Shown: piece after piece, positions 1 through 8,554 of the stretch
How positions within the stretch are numbered: the stretch's first letter is position 1
Layout of the letters: the number at the start of each line of letters is the position of its first letter
Assembly: GCA_945877365.1 (NCBI GenBank)
Contig: CAMCRV010000015.1
Span: 1-55,354, forward strand
DNA: 55,354 nt
Reading direction: 5' to 3'
Source: an uncultured Clostridia bacterium
GTDB lineage: Bacteria > Bacillota > Clostridia > Oscillospirales > Oscillospiraceae
Program-made: the position numbers and the translations under genes
The notes under the pieces: model-generated
The model's input: only the letters and a program-made list of their open reading frames with translations
The model's database searches: none
What the model was told of the DNA's origin: nothing

Positions 1-1045
1 CCTCACACAGGAAGGCCAGAGCCACGCGGTCGCAGCCCAGAGAGGGCTCGATGACATAGGGGATATAGTGTTCGTTCTTCTCCTGATCGTAGTAGGTCAT
101 GTCCTTGCCGGAGGTGGTCTGGTGGGCGTTCAGGTCGAAGTTGGTACGGGAAGCAACGCCCCACAGCTCGCCCCAGCCGAAGGGGAATACGAACTCAAAG
201 TCGGTGGTGGCGTTGGAGTAGTGGCTCAGCTCCTCGGGGTCATGGTCACGAAGCCGCAGGTTCTCGTCCTTCATGCCCAGGCTCAGCAGCCACTTGTGGC
301 AGAAGTCCTTCCAATATTTAAACCACTCCAGCTCAGTGCCGGGCTGGCAGAAGAACTCCAGCTCCATCTGCTCGAACTCGCGGGTACGGAAGGTGAAGTT
401 GCCCGGGGTGATCTCGTTACGGAAGGACTTGCCGATCTGGCAGACGCCGAAGGGCAGCTTCCGGCGGGTGGTGCGCTGGACATTCTGGAAGTTGACGAAA
501 ATGCCCTGAGCGGTCTCAGGCCGCAGGTACACCACATTCTTGGCATCCTCGGTAACGCCCTGGAATGTGCGGAACATCAGGTTGAACTTGCGGATATCGG
601 TCCAGTTGAACTTGCCACAGGTGGGGCAGCAGATCTCATGCTCGTCGATAAAGGCCTTCATCTGCTCCTGGCTCATGGCATCCACGCTGTGACCCAGATC
701 GAAGCTATGCTCCTTGCACCAGTCCTCGATGATCTTGTCGGCACGGAAACGCTCCTTGCACTCCTTGCAGTCCATCAGGGGATCAGAAAAGCCGCCCACA
801 TGGCCGGAGGCCACCCAGACCTGAGGATTCATCAGGATAGCAGCATCCAGACCCACATTGTAGGGATTCTCCTGCACGAACTTCTTCCACCAGGCACGCT
901 TCACATTGTTCTTGAACTCCACACCCAGAGGGCCATAGTCCCAGGTGTTGGCCAGACCGCCGTAGATCTCAGAACCGGCGAAAATGAAGCCGCGGTTTTT
1001 GCTGAGGTTGACAATTTTTTCCATGGTCTTTTCGGTGTTTTTCAT
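1..1045 (-). CDS. glyQS: Glycyl-tRNA synthetase, single-chain type (3' end outside window)
   Basis: Class II glycyl-tRNA synthetase of the homodimeric alpha2 type, which charges tRNA-Gly in the cytosol. Only about 348 N-terminal codons are visible; the C-terminal catalytic part and anticodon-binding domain lie beyond the left edge. Seen in the translation: the N-terminal block [18 protein letters not shown], a Cys pair (CCPTCGK, near residue 138) in the insertion domain, RPETAQG near 175, and class II motif 2 ([10 protein letters not shown]) near 206. The ATG at 1045-1043 has GGGAGG seven bases upstream and a consensus promoter further up. Identification is firm; whether it is monocistronic cannot be judged. 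Confidence 0.95.
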   Translation of the reverse strand, partial: MKNTEKTMEKIVNLSKNRGFIFAGSEIYGGLANTWDYGPLGVEFKNNVKRAWWKKFVQENPYNVGLDAAILMNPQVWVASGHVGGFSDPLMDCKECKERFRADKIIEDWCKEHSFDLGHSVDAMSQEQMKAFIDEHEICCPTCGKFNWTDIRKFNLMFRTFQGVTEDAKNVVYLRPETAQGIFVNFQNVQRTTRRKLPFGVCQIGKSFRNEITPGNFTFRTREFEQMELEFFCQPGTELEWFKYWKDFCHKWLLSLGMKDENLRLRDHDPEELSHYSNATTDFEFVFPFGWGELWGVASRTNFDLNAHQTTSGKDMTYYDQEKNEHYIPYVIEPSLGCDRVALAFLCE

Positions 1046-1087
1046 GTTTTTACCTCCCATTTATTCTCAGTTTCTATAATGCGTCCC

Positions 1088-1116
1088 ATTATACAGGAAC
1101 TTCCAATAGAAATCAA
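1088..1116 (-). promoter_or_regulatory. Sigma-A promoter of glyQS
   Basis: On the minus strand TTGATT (1116-1111) and TATAAT (1093-1088) are separated by 17 bp, about 40 bp upstream of the glyQS ATG. No T-box-like leader is visible between promoter and start; the leader is too short for one. Confidence 0.75.
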
Positions 1117-1168
1117 GTCCAATTGATAAAATTGTATTGATATTTTGCAGGTTTCTTTTCTGCGCAGC

Positions 1169-1325
1169 AAATTGCTATTTAGTGAGCTCAAAGGCCCCCT
1201 TGTGTAAAGGGGGCTGTCAGCGAAGCTGACTGGGGGATTGACAACCCCTCCGGCAAAAATCAATAGATTTTTGCCACCTCCCCTTACACAGGGGAGGCTT
1301 TGGGCACCCCCACAAATTCCAATTT
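1169..1325. repeat. Dispersed ~155-bp structured repeat, family R1, copy 1
   Basis: First of six copies in the window (also 4125-4281, 41263-41418, 49173-49329, 53662-53818 and a partial one at 55277). Each is bounded by a 12-bp palindrome (AAATTGCTATTT at 1169 and AAATTCCAATTT at 1314 here). The core holds four hairpins: GCCCCCTT/AAGGGGGC, GTCAGC/GCTGAC, GGCAAAAATC/GATTTTTGCC and CTCCCCT/AGGGGAG. Short open frames inside it are shared by all copies and are not genes. It looks like a MITE- or REP-type element; no transposase is nearby. Confidence 0.85.
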
Positions 1326-1351
1326 ACCTATTCGCCGTATCCCCGCCGGGC

Positions 1352-2170
1352 TTATTCCGCCACCCGGAAATCCTCTCCCAGATCGGCAATCATGCTCTCG
1401 TAGACCCGGTCGCCGATCTCCACAGCAGTCTTACCTTTCAGCTCCTGCGCCGGGATCACCTCCACCAGATGCAGCTCCACCGGGGTGGTGCGCAGCTTTC
1501 TGAGGTTGGGGAAGATGTTCCGGGTGCCCTGAATGGTGCAGACCACAATGGGCACATTGGCCTTCTGGGCGATTTTGAACACGCCGCTGCGGAAGTGGTG
1601 GAGCTTGCCGTCCTTGCTGGTGTACCCCTCCGGGAAGGCAGCAACGCTGACCTTGTCCTCCTTGATCATCTGGATGCACTTGAGAATGCTCTTGAGGGAT
1701 TCCCGGTCGTTTTCCCGGTCGATGCTCTGGCAGAGGATCTTGTGCATGAACTTGTTGATGATGGGCATGGAATAGTTTTCCTTCTTGGTCAGGAAGGCCA
1801 GCTGGCTTTTCCGGAAGGCGTGGAGCAGGATGCCCGGGTCGGCGATGAACAGGTGGTTGCACACCAGCAGGAACCGGCCTTCCTTCGGGGTATTTTCCAG
1901 CCCCCGGGTGTGCAGCCGCACCAGCACCAGATTCATCAGCGCTTCAATATACACATACATAATGGAGCGGTAGACCGGGTCGTCCTCCTCCTGAGGCTTG
2001 TCCAAGTCCACCAAAGCGCAGACAATCCACAGAAAGGCCAGGGCAATGATGGCCAGACCCAGCCAGATTCCGGCAAACACCGGCACCAGCCAGACGATTC
2101 CAAAGCATCCCAGTGCCAGCAGAATCACAGACAGCAGGGCAGACAGCCCTGTAATGGTTTTAATCAGCAT
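1352..2170 (-). CDS. Lysophospholipid acyltransferase family protein (PlsC-like)
   Basis: Membrane-bound acyltransferase of the 1-acyl-sn-glycerol-3-phosphate acyltransferase family, which transfers an acyl chain to lysophosphatidate or a related lysolipid in phospholipid synthesis. The N-terminal ~60 residues form two hydrophobic segments. The catalytic HX4D motif is NHLFIADP near residue 105, and motif III FPEG near 177 is followed by a basic, Gly-rich acceptor region. Length (272 aa) is normal for the family. GGAGG stands about 8 bases before the ATG. It is divergent from an acyl-CoA synthetase, which suggests a shared lipid pathway. Exact acceptor is unknown; no other plsC is visible to compare. 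Confidence 0.85.
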   Translation of the reverse strand: MLIKTITGLSALLSVILLALGCFGIVWLVPVFAGIWLGLAIIALAFLWIVCALVDLDKPQEEDDPVYRSIMYVYIEALMNLVLVRLHTRGLENTPKEGRFLLVCNHLFIADPGILLHAFRKSQLAFLTKKENYSMPIINKFMHKILCQSIDRENDRESLKSILKCIQMIKEDKVSVAAFPEGYTSKDGKLHHFRSGVFKIAQKANVPIVVCTIQGTRNIFPNLRKLRTTPVELHLVEVIPAQELKGKTAVEIGDRVYESMIADLGEDFRVAE

Positions 2171-2201
2171 ATATTTCCTCCAAATTCATTTTTGTAACCG
2201 T

Positions 2202-2230
2202 ATTATACTCCTGTTTTCCCATCCGCACAA
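2202..2230 (-). promoter_or_regulatory. Promoter of the PlsC-like gene
   Basis: Minus-strand TTGTGC (2230-2225), 17-bp spacer, TATAAT (2207-2202), about 30 bp before the ATG. It is back to back with the acyl-CoA synthetase promoter, so one regulator could control both genes. Confidence 0.6.
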
Positions 2231-2258
2231 GGGGAAAAGCGTTTTTTCACAAAGGGGC

Positions 2259-2287
2259 TGGAAATTATCTGCCGGGACTGTTATAAT
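2259..2287 (+). promoter_or_regulatory. Promoter of the acyl-CoA synthetase gene
   Basis: A perfect TATAAT at 2282-2287 with a weak TGGAAA -35 element at 2259-2264 (17-bp spacer), about 70 bp before the ATG at 2362. Confidence 0.55.
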
Positions 2288-2361
2288 GTAGGGCAGCGTC
2301 ACGGCATAACATCAAAAAGATACGGCATTTTACGCCGGAGGATAGAAAGGAAACATTTCTT

Positions 2362-4080
2362 ATGGGTCTGTCTGCATCCGCGCCCTGGCTTGCCTACTAC
2401 GGCAATACCCCCGCTTCTCTGGAGTATCCCCACACCACCGTGTATCAGCAGCTGACATTGTCCGCCAGAAGAAACCCCGATACCCCTGCCTATGTGTTTT
2501 TCGGAAAGAAAACCACCTACGCCGCCTTTATCAAGCGGATTGAGGCCGCTGCAAAAGGCCTTTCCGCCATGGGCATTGAAAAGGGCGACCGGGTTACCAT
2601 CTGTATGCCCAACACCCCCCAGGCACTGGACTGCTTCTATGCCCTGAACCGCATCGGCGCCGTGCCCAATATGATTCATCCCCTGTCCGCCCCCAGTGAA
2701 ATCGCCTTTTACCTGAATTTCTCCCACTCCAAGGCCATTCTGACTCTGGATCAGTTCTACTACAAGGTAGCCGAGGTTCTGCCGGAGCTGAAGCAGCCCT
2801 GCCGGATTCTGGTGGCAAAGATCTCCGACGAGCTGCCCTTCCCCCTGAACGCCCTGTATCCCGTGAGCAAGGGCGCCCGGGCTGTGAAGAAGCTGCCCCG
2901 GACGGGCTACACCCTGTGGTATGACATGGTGTCCGCAGGAAAAAACACCATCCTGCCCCCGGACGACGGCAAGTTTGACGACTGCTGCGCCATTCTCTAT
3001 TCCGGCGGCACCACCGGCACCACCAAGGGCATCCTGCTGTCCAACCTGAACTTCAACGCCCTGGGTCTGCAAACCATCGCCGCCTCCGGCTATGAGAACA
3101 TTCAGGGCATGAAAATGCTGTCCGTCATGCCGGTGTTCCACGGCTTCGGTCTGGGCATCGGCATCCATACCGCCCTCATTGGCGGCGGCACCTGCATTCT
3201 GATTCCCCAGTTCAATGTGAAGGTCTACGCCGAAACCCTGATCCGGCAGAAGCCCGACCTGATTCCCGGCGTGCCCACCCTGTTCGAGGCTCTGCTTCGT
3301 GCCGAGGCGCTTCAGGGGCAGGATCTCAGCTTTCTGAAGGGCATCTTCTCCGGCGGCGACAGCCTCAGCCCCGAGCTGAAAAAGAAGGTGGACGCCTTCC
3401 TCCGGGAGCACGGCTGCACCCAGCAGATCCGGGAGGGCTACGGCACCACCGAGTGCGTCACCGCCTCCTGCCTGACCCCCAAGGACTACGCCAGAAGCGG
3501 CTCCATCGGCGTTCCCTTCCCGGATACCTTCTATAAGGTGGTCACCCCCGGCACCACCGAGGAGGTTCCCGCCAACACCGAGGGCGAGATCTGCGTCTCC
3601 GGCCCCACGGTGATGATGGGCTACATGGACAATCCCGAGGAAACCGCCGCCACCCTGCGCCGCCACTACGACGGCCGGATCTGGCTCCACACCGGGGATC
3701 TGGGTCACATGGATCAGGACGGCTTCATCTATTTCCGCCAGCGCATCAAGCGGATGATCGTCACCTCCGGCTACAATGTCTACCCCAGCCAGCTGGAAAA
3801 CATTCTGGACGGCCACGAGAAGGTGCTGCTGTCCTGCGTCATCGGCATCCGGGACAGCTACCGGGGTCAGCGAATCCGGGCCTATGTGGTGCCCATGCCG
3901 GGCGTTGAGCCCACGGAGGAATTGAAGCAGGAGCTGCTGGATTACTGCTCCAGCCACATTGCCAAATATGCCATGCCCCGGGAGCTGGAGTTCCGGAAGG
4001 AGCTGCCCAAGACCCTGGTGGGCAAGGTGGCCTACCGGGTGCTGGAGGAAGAAGCCAACGCCGCGGAAGGCGTGAGTTAA
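2362..4080 (+). CDS. AMP-forming acyl-CoA synthetase / fatty-acid ligase
   Basis: ANL-superfamily adenylating enzyme that activates a carboxylic acid, probably a fatty acid, as acyl-AMP and then as a thioester. Seen: the AMP-binding P-loop motif YSGGTTGTTKG near residue 213, the adenine-binding motif GYGTTE near 358, the hinge-proximal HTGDLG near 443, and the C-terminal catalytic lysine in LVGKVAYR near 553. Length (572 aa) fits FadD-type ligases. There is no membrane segment, so it is cytosolic or peripheral. It is divergent from the PlsC-like gene, which suggests that exogenous or recycled fatty acids are fed into phospholipid. Chain-length preference, and CoA versus ACP as acceptor, cannot be read from sequence. 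Confidence 0.88.
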   Translation: MGLSASAPWLAYYGNTPASLEYPHTTVYQQLTLSARRNPDTPAYVFFGKKTTYAAFIKRIEAAAKGLSAMGIEKGDRVTICMPNTPQALDCFYALNRIGAVPNMIHPLSAPSEIAFYLNFSHSKAILTLDQFYYKVAEVLPELKQPCRILVAKISDELPFPLNALYPVSKGARAVKKLPRTGYTLWYDMVSAGKNTILPPDDGKFDDCCAILYSGGTTGTTKGILLSNLNFNALGLQTIAASGYENIQGMKMLSVMPVFHGFGLGIGIHTALIGGGTCILIPQFNVKVYAETLIRQKPDLIPGVPTLFEALLRAEALQGQDLSFLKGIFSGGDSLSPELKKKVDAFLREHGCTQQIREGYGTTECVTASCLTPKDYARSGSIGVPFPDTFYKVVTPGTTEEVPANTEGEICVSGPTVMMGYMDNPEETAATLRRHYDGRIWLHTGDLGHMDQDGFIYFRQRIKRMIVTSGYNVYPSQLENILDGHEKVLLSCVIGIRDSYRGQRIRAYVVPMPGVEPTEELKQELLDYCSSHIAKYAMPRELEFRKELPKTLVGKVAYRVLEEEANAAEGVS

Positions 4081-4124
4081 TTGACAATTGACAATTGGCA
4101 GTTGACAGTTTTTTCTGTTCCGGT

Positions 4125-4281
4125 AAATTGGAATTTGTGGGGATGCCCAAAGCCTCCCCTGTGTAAGGGGAGGTGGCAAAAATCTATTGATTTTTGCCGG
4201 AGGGGTTGTCAATCCCCCAGTCAGCTTCGCTGACAGCCCCCTTTACACAAGGGGGCCTTTGAGCTCACTAAATTCCAACTT
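4125..4281. repeat. R1 repeat, copy 2 (inverted), with an adjoining AACTCCT-type tract
   Basis: Reverse-complement copy of the R1 element, bounded by AAATTGGAATTT at 4125 and a slightly decayed AAATTCCAACTT at 4270. It is followed by TATCCCCG-AGGATA and a run of AACTCCT-like heptamers to about 4340, sequence shared with the repeats at 42.7, 45.0 and 51.2-51.9 kb. Together they fill the 280-bp gap between the acyl-CoA synthetase and the next gene; I see no clear promoter in it. Confidence 0.85.
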
Positions 4282-4359
4282 ATTCTATCCCCGAAGAGGA
4301 TATCATAACTCCTAACTCCTCACTCCTAACTCCCAACTGTCTCAACTTGGAGGAACCTT

Positions 4360-5040
4360 ATGAAACTGAAAAAAATCCCCATTCCTGTCTATATGCTGGC
4401 GGTTTCCGCGCTGGGCGGATTTCTGCACAGCCTGCTGTACATGACGGGACTGGATGACAAGGGGCTGCTGATTCCCGGGCAGCCGGCTCAGCTGCTACTC
4501 TGGCTGGTCACCGCAGGCGCAGTGGCGCTGGCGGTGCTTTACAGCCGGCAGCCCCCCATGCCCCAGAACAGAAAGCTCCATGCCGTTGCCTGCTGGCTGC
4601 TGGCGGTGTGTATTCTGGCGGACATCTTTCTGGGCTTGACGGAGGTAAGAACCCGGCTGGGTTGGCTTACGCAAATCGCCGGAATTCTCTGCTGCGCCGG
4701 GCTTATCTGGTCAGGCGCCTGCCAGTTTACCGGCAAGCCGGTGTTCTTTCTGGCTCACGGCGCCGTTTGCCTGTATTTCGCCCTGCGGCTGGTGAGCTCC
4801 TACCATAACTGGAGCGGAACCCCCCGGATTCTGGACTATTTCTTCAGTATGTTCAGTCTGGTGTTTCTGGCGCTGTTTGCCTACCATCGCACTGCTGCCG
4901 ATGTGGGGATGGGAAAGCCCCGGATGCAGCGGCTGTGCGCCATGCTGGCTCTGTACTGCACCTTCGTGGGCAGCCCCATGAGCATCGCCCCCAGCTCCCT
5001 TGCCGCTGCCCTGTGGGTCTTCACCGATCCTCAGGAATAA
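4360..5040 (+). CDS. Polytopic membrane protein of unknown function
   Basis: I do not recognise a family. The 226-aa product has about six hydrophobic segments spread over its whole length, joined by short polar loops, and ends in a short hydrophilic tail. There is no signal peptide or obvious catalytic motif. The start is supported by TTGGAGG a few bases upstream of the ATG. It ends 13 bp before the ComEC-like lipoprotein gene, so the two are probably co-transcribed and may act together in the cell envelope; that functional link is inference only. Confidence 0.7.
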   Translation: MKLKKIPIPVYMLAVSALGGFLHSLLYMTGLDDKGLLIPGQPAQLLLWLVTAGAVALAVLYSRQPPMPQNRKLHAVACWLLAVCILADIFLGLTEVRTRLGWLTQIAGILCCAGLIWSGACQFTGKPVFFLAHGAVCLYFALRLVSSYHNWSGTPRILDYFFSMFSLVFLALFAYHRTAADVGMGKPRMQRLCAMLALYCTFVGSPMSIAPSSLAAALWVFTDPQE

Positions 5041-5053
5041 AAGGATTCTCGCC

Positions 5054-6103
5054 ATGAAAAAACGCTTTTTTGCCCTGCTGCTGAGTCTGTCCTTGCTCCT
5101 CAGCGGCTGCACAATCTACATAGAGCTTCCCTGGGAAGCGGACACCCAGCCCCAAACCGTCTCCGGAGACGGCCTTGTGGTACACTTTCTGGATGTGGGG
5201 CAGGCCGACTGCGCCCTGCTGGAATGTGACGGGCAGGCCATGCTCATCGACGGCGGCAATGTGGACGACAGCCAGCTTCTGGTTTCCTATCTGGAGCAGC
5301 AGTACATCGACACGCTCACCGCCGTGATCTGCACCCACGCCCACGAGGATCATGTGGGTGGCCTTCCGGCAGTTCTGGCCAAATATCAGGCCGAAACCGT
5401 CTACGCCCCTGTGACGGAATATTCCTCCAAGGTCTTTTCCGATTTTGTGAAGTACACCGGCAAGCAGGGGCTTTCCGTCACCATCCCCAGACCGGGGGGC
5501 AGCTTTTCTCTGGGTCAGGCTCATGTCACCTTTCTGGGTCCGGTGAAGCAGTATGAGGACACCAACAACACCTCCCTGGTGGTGAAGGTGGTCTACGGCC
5601 AGACCTCCTTCCTGTTCACCGGCGACATGGAGAAGGAGGCAGAGCACGACCTGCTGGACACGGAGCCGGATATCTCTGCTGATGTGCTGAAGGTGGGTCA
5701 CCACGGCAGCGACACCTCCAGCGGCTACCGCTTCCTCTACGAGGTCAATCCCACCTACGGCGTCATCAGCGTGGGGCAGGGCAACAGCTACGGTCATCCC
5801 CATGAGGAGGTCGTCTCCCGGCTGAAGGATGCCGGAATTGTCCAGCTTCGTACCGACCAGCTGGGCACCATCAAAGCCACCTCGGACGGAAGCGAAATCA
5901 CCTTCCGGTGGGAGAACCAGCAGGCCGCGCCGGAGGATGTCACCCCTGCCGGGGAGCGGTACTATGTGGGCAACAAAAATTCCAAAACCTTCCACGCCCC
6001 CACCTGCGGCAGCCTGCCTGCCAGGAAAAATCAGGTTCTGTTCACAGACTACACAGATGCCGTCAACCAGGGCTACACTCCCTGCCGCGGCTGTCTGGGT
6101 TAG
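5054..6103 (+). CDS. Secreted lipoprotein with ComEC-like metallo-beta-lactamase domain and C-terminal Cys motif
   Basis: Predicted exported hydrolase. The start at 5054 gives a typical lipoprotein signal (MKKRFFALLL, lipobox LLSG-C at about residue 19), which longer starts would spoil. The metallo-beta-lactamase fold follows: FLDVGQAD, the metal motif THAHEDHVGG near residue 93, TGDM near 188 and HHGSDTS near 216, as in the soluble domain of ComEC and related proteins. The last ~45 residues (GNKNSKTFH, HAPTCGS, PCRGCLG) resemble the Ada-like Cys-bearing module often found at the end of such proteins. Substrate is unknown; a phosphodiesterase or nuclease role outside the membrane is the family-based guess. 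349 aa is a usual length. Confidence 0.85.
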   Translation: MKKRFFALLLSLSLLLSGCTIYIELPWEADTQPQTVSGDGLVVHFLDVGQADCALLECDGQAMLIDGGNVDDSQLLVSYLEQQYIDTLTAVICTHAHEDHVGGLPAVLAKYQAETVYAPVTEYSSKVFSDFVKYTGKQGLSVTIPRPGGSFSLGQAHVTFLGPVKQYEDTNNTSLVVKVVYGQTSFLFTGDMEKEAEHDLLDTEPDISADVLKVGHHGSDTSSGYRFLYEVNPTYGVISVGQGNSYGHPHEEVVSRLKDAGIVQLRTDQLGTIKATSDGSEITFRWENQQAAPEDVTPAGERYYVGNKNSKTFHAPTCGSLPARKNQVLFTDYTDAVNQGYTPCRGCLG

Positions 6104-6109
6104 CGCATC

Positions 6110-6139
6110 ATCCCCCGGCTTTCCGGGGGATTTTTCTTT
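6110..6139 (+). terminator. Rho-independent terminator after the lipoprotein gene
   Basis: Stem ATCCCCCGG/CCGGGGGAT with a 4-nt loop followed by TTTTCTTTC. Confidence 0.8.
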
Positions 6140-6166
6140 CTGCGCCGCACAAATGTCCCCATATGA

Positions 6167-6195
6167 TTGACGATTCTGGGAAAATATGGTATACT
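6167..6195 (+). promoter_or_regulatory. Promoter of the amidohydrolase-peptidase operon
   Basis: TTGACG (6167-6172), 17-bp spacer, TATACT (6190-6195), about 57 bp before the first start codon. Likely drives the two amidohydrolase homologues and the prolyl oligopeptidase. Confidence 0.75.
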
Positions 6196-6252
6196 TTTGG
6201 GGAAAAATACGGTGCCCCTGCCGGGGGTATCCGAAAGGAGTGCAAACAAGAT

Positions 6253-7413
6253 ATGTTGATTCAAAACGGCAGAATCCACGATGGTCTCGGTTCCGTCACC
6301 ACCGCCGATCTGCGGCTTTCCCAGGGGCTGATTCAGGAAATCGGGCAGAGCCTGACCCCTGCGGACGGAGAAGAAGTATTCAACGCTGCCGGTATGGAGA
6401 TCCTCCCCGGCTTTGTGCAGGCCATCTCCAACTGGGGCGTCAACGGCGGTATTCAGGAGATCCGCCCTTCCTCCAATGACAATGACGAAAAAAGCAGCCC
6501 CATCACGCCGGAGCTGGACGGCTTCTATGCCTTCAACGGCCGCGCCGCCACCGCCCAGCAGCTGGGAGCCTTCGGCCTGACTGCCTGCGGCGTTGCCCCC
6601 ACAGACAACAACCTCTTCGGCGGCACCATCGCCGCCTTCACCATCGAGGGGCTGAACCCCTACAGGATGTGTTTGAAGCGGGACATCGGCATGATGTCCT
6701 CCGTTCATCCCAATCTGAAAAAGACCTATGGCACCCGCCCTGCCGCACCTCAGACCCGGATGTGGATCTTCGCCAATTTTGCCGACCAGCTCCGAAAGGC
6801 TGCGGACTACAAAAAAGAAGACGACAAGCCCGCCGATGAAAAGCTCATCGCCCTGAAACGGGTCACCGAAGGGGAGCTGCCCCTGTTTATCTCCTGCGAC
6901 AGTCTTGTCGCCATCCAGCGGGTGCAGGAAATCCTATCCGATTTCCCCAAGGTGAAGCCTGTTCTGGTCAACGGCTACGGCCTCACCGGCCGGGAAGCAT
7001 GGATTCTGGAAAACCGGATTCCCGTCATCGTCCGCACCCCCACCTCTCCCATGGATACCGAGGCTCTGGAGCTGGATCTGGGTGCCGTCGCCCGCCTGAT
7101 GCAGGCCGGAGTTCCTGTGGCTCTCAGCGGCAGCTGCGGCAACTCCCTCAACGCCCGGGAGGATCTGCTGTGGAACAGCGCCGAGATGATGAAGGTACTC
7201 CACGACAGCGAGGCCGTGCTGAAAATGGTCACCAGCATTCCTGCCGCCATTCTGGGCATTGACCAGCTCACCGGCTCCCTCCGGCCGGGTCTGCGGGCCG
7301 ATCTGGTGATCTGGAACGGAAATCCCATGCAGACCTATCAGGCTCACATTGTCCGCACCTATCTGGGCGGACAGGTCATCTATCAGGAAGGGGACGAGAT
7401 GAAATGTATGTAA
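6253..7413 (+). CDS. Amidohydrolase-family homologue lacking all metal ligands (likely pseudoenzyme)
   Basis: The 386-aa product is built like the imidazolonepropionase-related amidohydrolases and is clearly homologous along its whole length to the next gene. Every expected metal position is replaced: HxH is IxN (PGFVQAISNWG, near residue 52), the two later histidines are Ser and Asn (LFISCDS near 211, LVNGYG near 238), and the Asp is Gly (ALSGSCGN near 291). A hydrolytic role is therefore unlikely. The ATG at 6253 follows AAAGGAG by 12 bases. It overlaps the active paralogue by 10 bp, which suggests a catalytic/non-catalytic partner pair. The frame is intact, so it is not a decayed gene. Confidence 0.8.
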   Translation: MLIQNGRIHDGLGSVTTADLRLSQGLIQEIGQSLTPADGEEVFNAAGMEILPGFVQAISNWGVNGGIQEIRPSSNDNDEKSSPITPELDGFYAFNGRAATAQQLGAFGLTACGVAPTDNNLFGGTIAAFTIEGLNPYRMCLKRDIGMMSSVHPNLKKTYGTRPAAPQTRMWIFANFADQLRKAADYKKEDDKPADEKLIALKRVTEGELPLFISCDSLVAIQRVQEILSDFPKVKPVLVNGYGLTGREAWILENRIPVIVRTPTSPMDTEALELDLGAVARLMQAGVPVALSGSCGNSLNAREDLLWNSAEMMKVLHDSEAVLKMVTSIPAAILGIDQLTGSLRPGLRADLVIWNGNPMQTYQAHIVRTYLGGQVIYQEGDEMKCM

Positions 7414-8549
7414 TCCAAAACGGAACCCTGTATACCATGGATGGTCAGGGTGTTCTTCAGGCAGACCTGCGGATGGAAAACGGCAAGATCACCCAGATCG
7501 GCACCAACCTCTCCACGGAGGGCGCCACGGTGATTGACGCCGCCGGAAAGTGTGTCACCCCCGGCTTTGTGGACCCCCACAGCCATGCCGGCGGACTGGA
7601 GGCCTCCGGCGAGCAGGATCTCAACGAAATGACCAACCCCCTCACCCCGGAGCTGGATGCCTACTACGCCATCAATCCCGACAGCAAGGATTTTCGCCTG
7701 CTCATCCGGCAGGGCATCACCACCTCCTGCCTCGCCCCCGGCTCCGCCAATGTGGTGGGCGGCTGGGTATTCGCCTGTAAGTCCGCAGGCAAAGACCGGG
7801 TGGTGAAGCGCCCCGTGGCTCTGAAGGCCGCCATGGGCATCAACCCCAAGGGCTGCTATGCCGGGAAAAACCAGGCTCCCATGACTCGTATGGCCATCGC
7901 CAATATCCTCCGGGGCTATCTGCGGAAGGTAAAGGAATACATGGACAAGAAGGAGGCCGCCGGGAATGATCCGGAGAAGCTGCCTCCCTTCGACATGGGT
8001 CTGGAGCACGGCATCCCCGTGTTGAAACAGGAAATTCCCCTGAAGGTACACAGCTATATGCACGACATGATGACCGTTCTGGAAATTGCCCGGGAATTTG
8101 ACATCCGCATCACCCTGGATCACGCTCTGGGCGCCAGCGACTACTATGAGGAGCTTTGCGACCCTCATGTGCAGGGCGTCATCTTTGGCCCCACCTGCGA
8201 GCCTCTCTTCGGCGGCGAAGGCGGCAAGCTGGACCCCTGGTGCTGCAAGGGACTGGATGACCGGGGTGTCCCGGTGGCTGTCATGACCGACAGCCCGGTG
8301 ACGGTGGTAAATATGCTCACCTATGAGATGGGCGAGGCCGTCCGCTGGGGCATGGATCCCATTCGGGCGCTGGCCATGGTCACCTGCGGCAGCGCAAAAA
8401 TTCTGAATATCGACAGCCGGGTAGGCTCCCTCACCGTGGGCAAGGATGCCGACCTCCTGATCTGGGACAAGCTCCCCTCCCTGCATACCGATGCAATTCT
8501 GGAGCAGGTATTCATCGACGGCGAGTCCGTGTATCAGAAGGAGGACTGA
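7404..8549 (+). CDS. Metal-dependent amidohydrolase (imidazolonepropionase/prolidase-related)
   Basis: Cytosolic amidohydrolase-superfamily enzyme (381 aa) with a complete metal site: HSH in PGFVDPHSHAG near residue 52, KVHSYMHD near 214, TLDHALG near 237 and Asp in MTDSPV near 294. Characterised members of this branch hydrolyse cyclic amides or Xaa-Pro/Xaa-Arg dipeptides. The peptidase genes around it make a dipeptidase role attractive, but that is inference. Its start overlaps the upstream pseudoenzyme by 10 bp and its stop lies 5 bp before the prolyl oligopeptidase start, so the three genes form one operon. A third paralogue with an intact site lies at 20886-22040. Confidence 0.85.
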   Translation: MYVIQNGTLYTMDGQGVLQADLRMENGKITQIGTNLSTEGATVIDAAGKCVTPGFVDPHSHAGGLEASGEQDLNEMTNPLTPELDAYYAINPDSKDFRLLIRQGITTSCLAPGSANVVGGWVFACKSAGKDRVVKRPVALKAAMGINPKGCYAGKNQAPMTRMAIANILRGYLRKVKEYMDKKEAAGNDPEKLPPFDMGLEHGIPVLKQEIPLKVHSYMHDMMTVLEIAREFDIRITLDHALGASDYYEELCDPHVQGVIFGPTCEPLFGGEGGKLDPWCCKGLDDRGVPVAVMTDSPVTVVNMLTYEMGEAVRWGMDPIRALAMVTCGSAKILNIDSRVGSLTVGKDADLLIWDKLPSLHTDAILEQVFIDGESVYQKED

Positions 8550-8554
8550 TCCCC

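Noticed and set aside
1238-1330. Open frames starting MTTPPAKINRFLPPPLTQ
   Set aside because: They occur in every R1 copy because they are translated repeat sequence; there is no ribosome site and no conserved continuation.
2299-4212. A 637-codon minus-strand open frame opposite the acyl-CoA synthetase
   Set aside because: It is a by-product of the GC-rich third codon positions of the real gene. Its product is low-complexity Gly/His/Gln/Leu-rich and begins inside an R1 repeat. Similar long antisense frames at 8534-10489, 27770-30037 and 45289-47064 were rejected for the same reason.
4303-4340. AACTCCT heptamer run as a phase-variable tract controlling the membrane-protein gene
   Set aside because: The heptamers are imperfect and recur as part of dispersed repeats, outside any coding or promoter element, so slippage control is unlikely.
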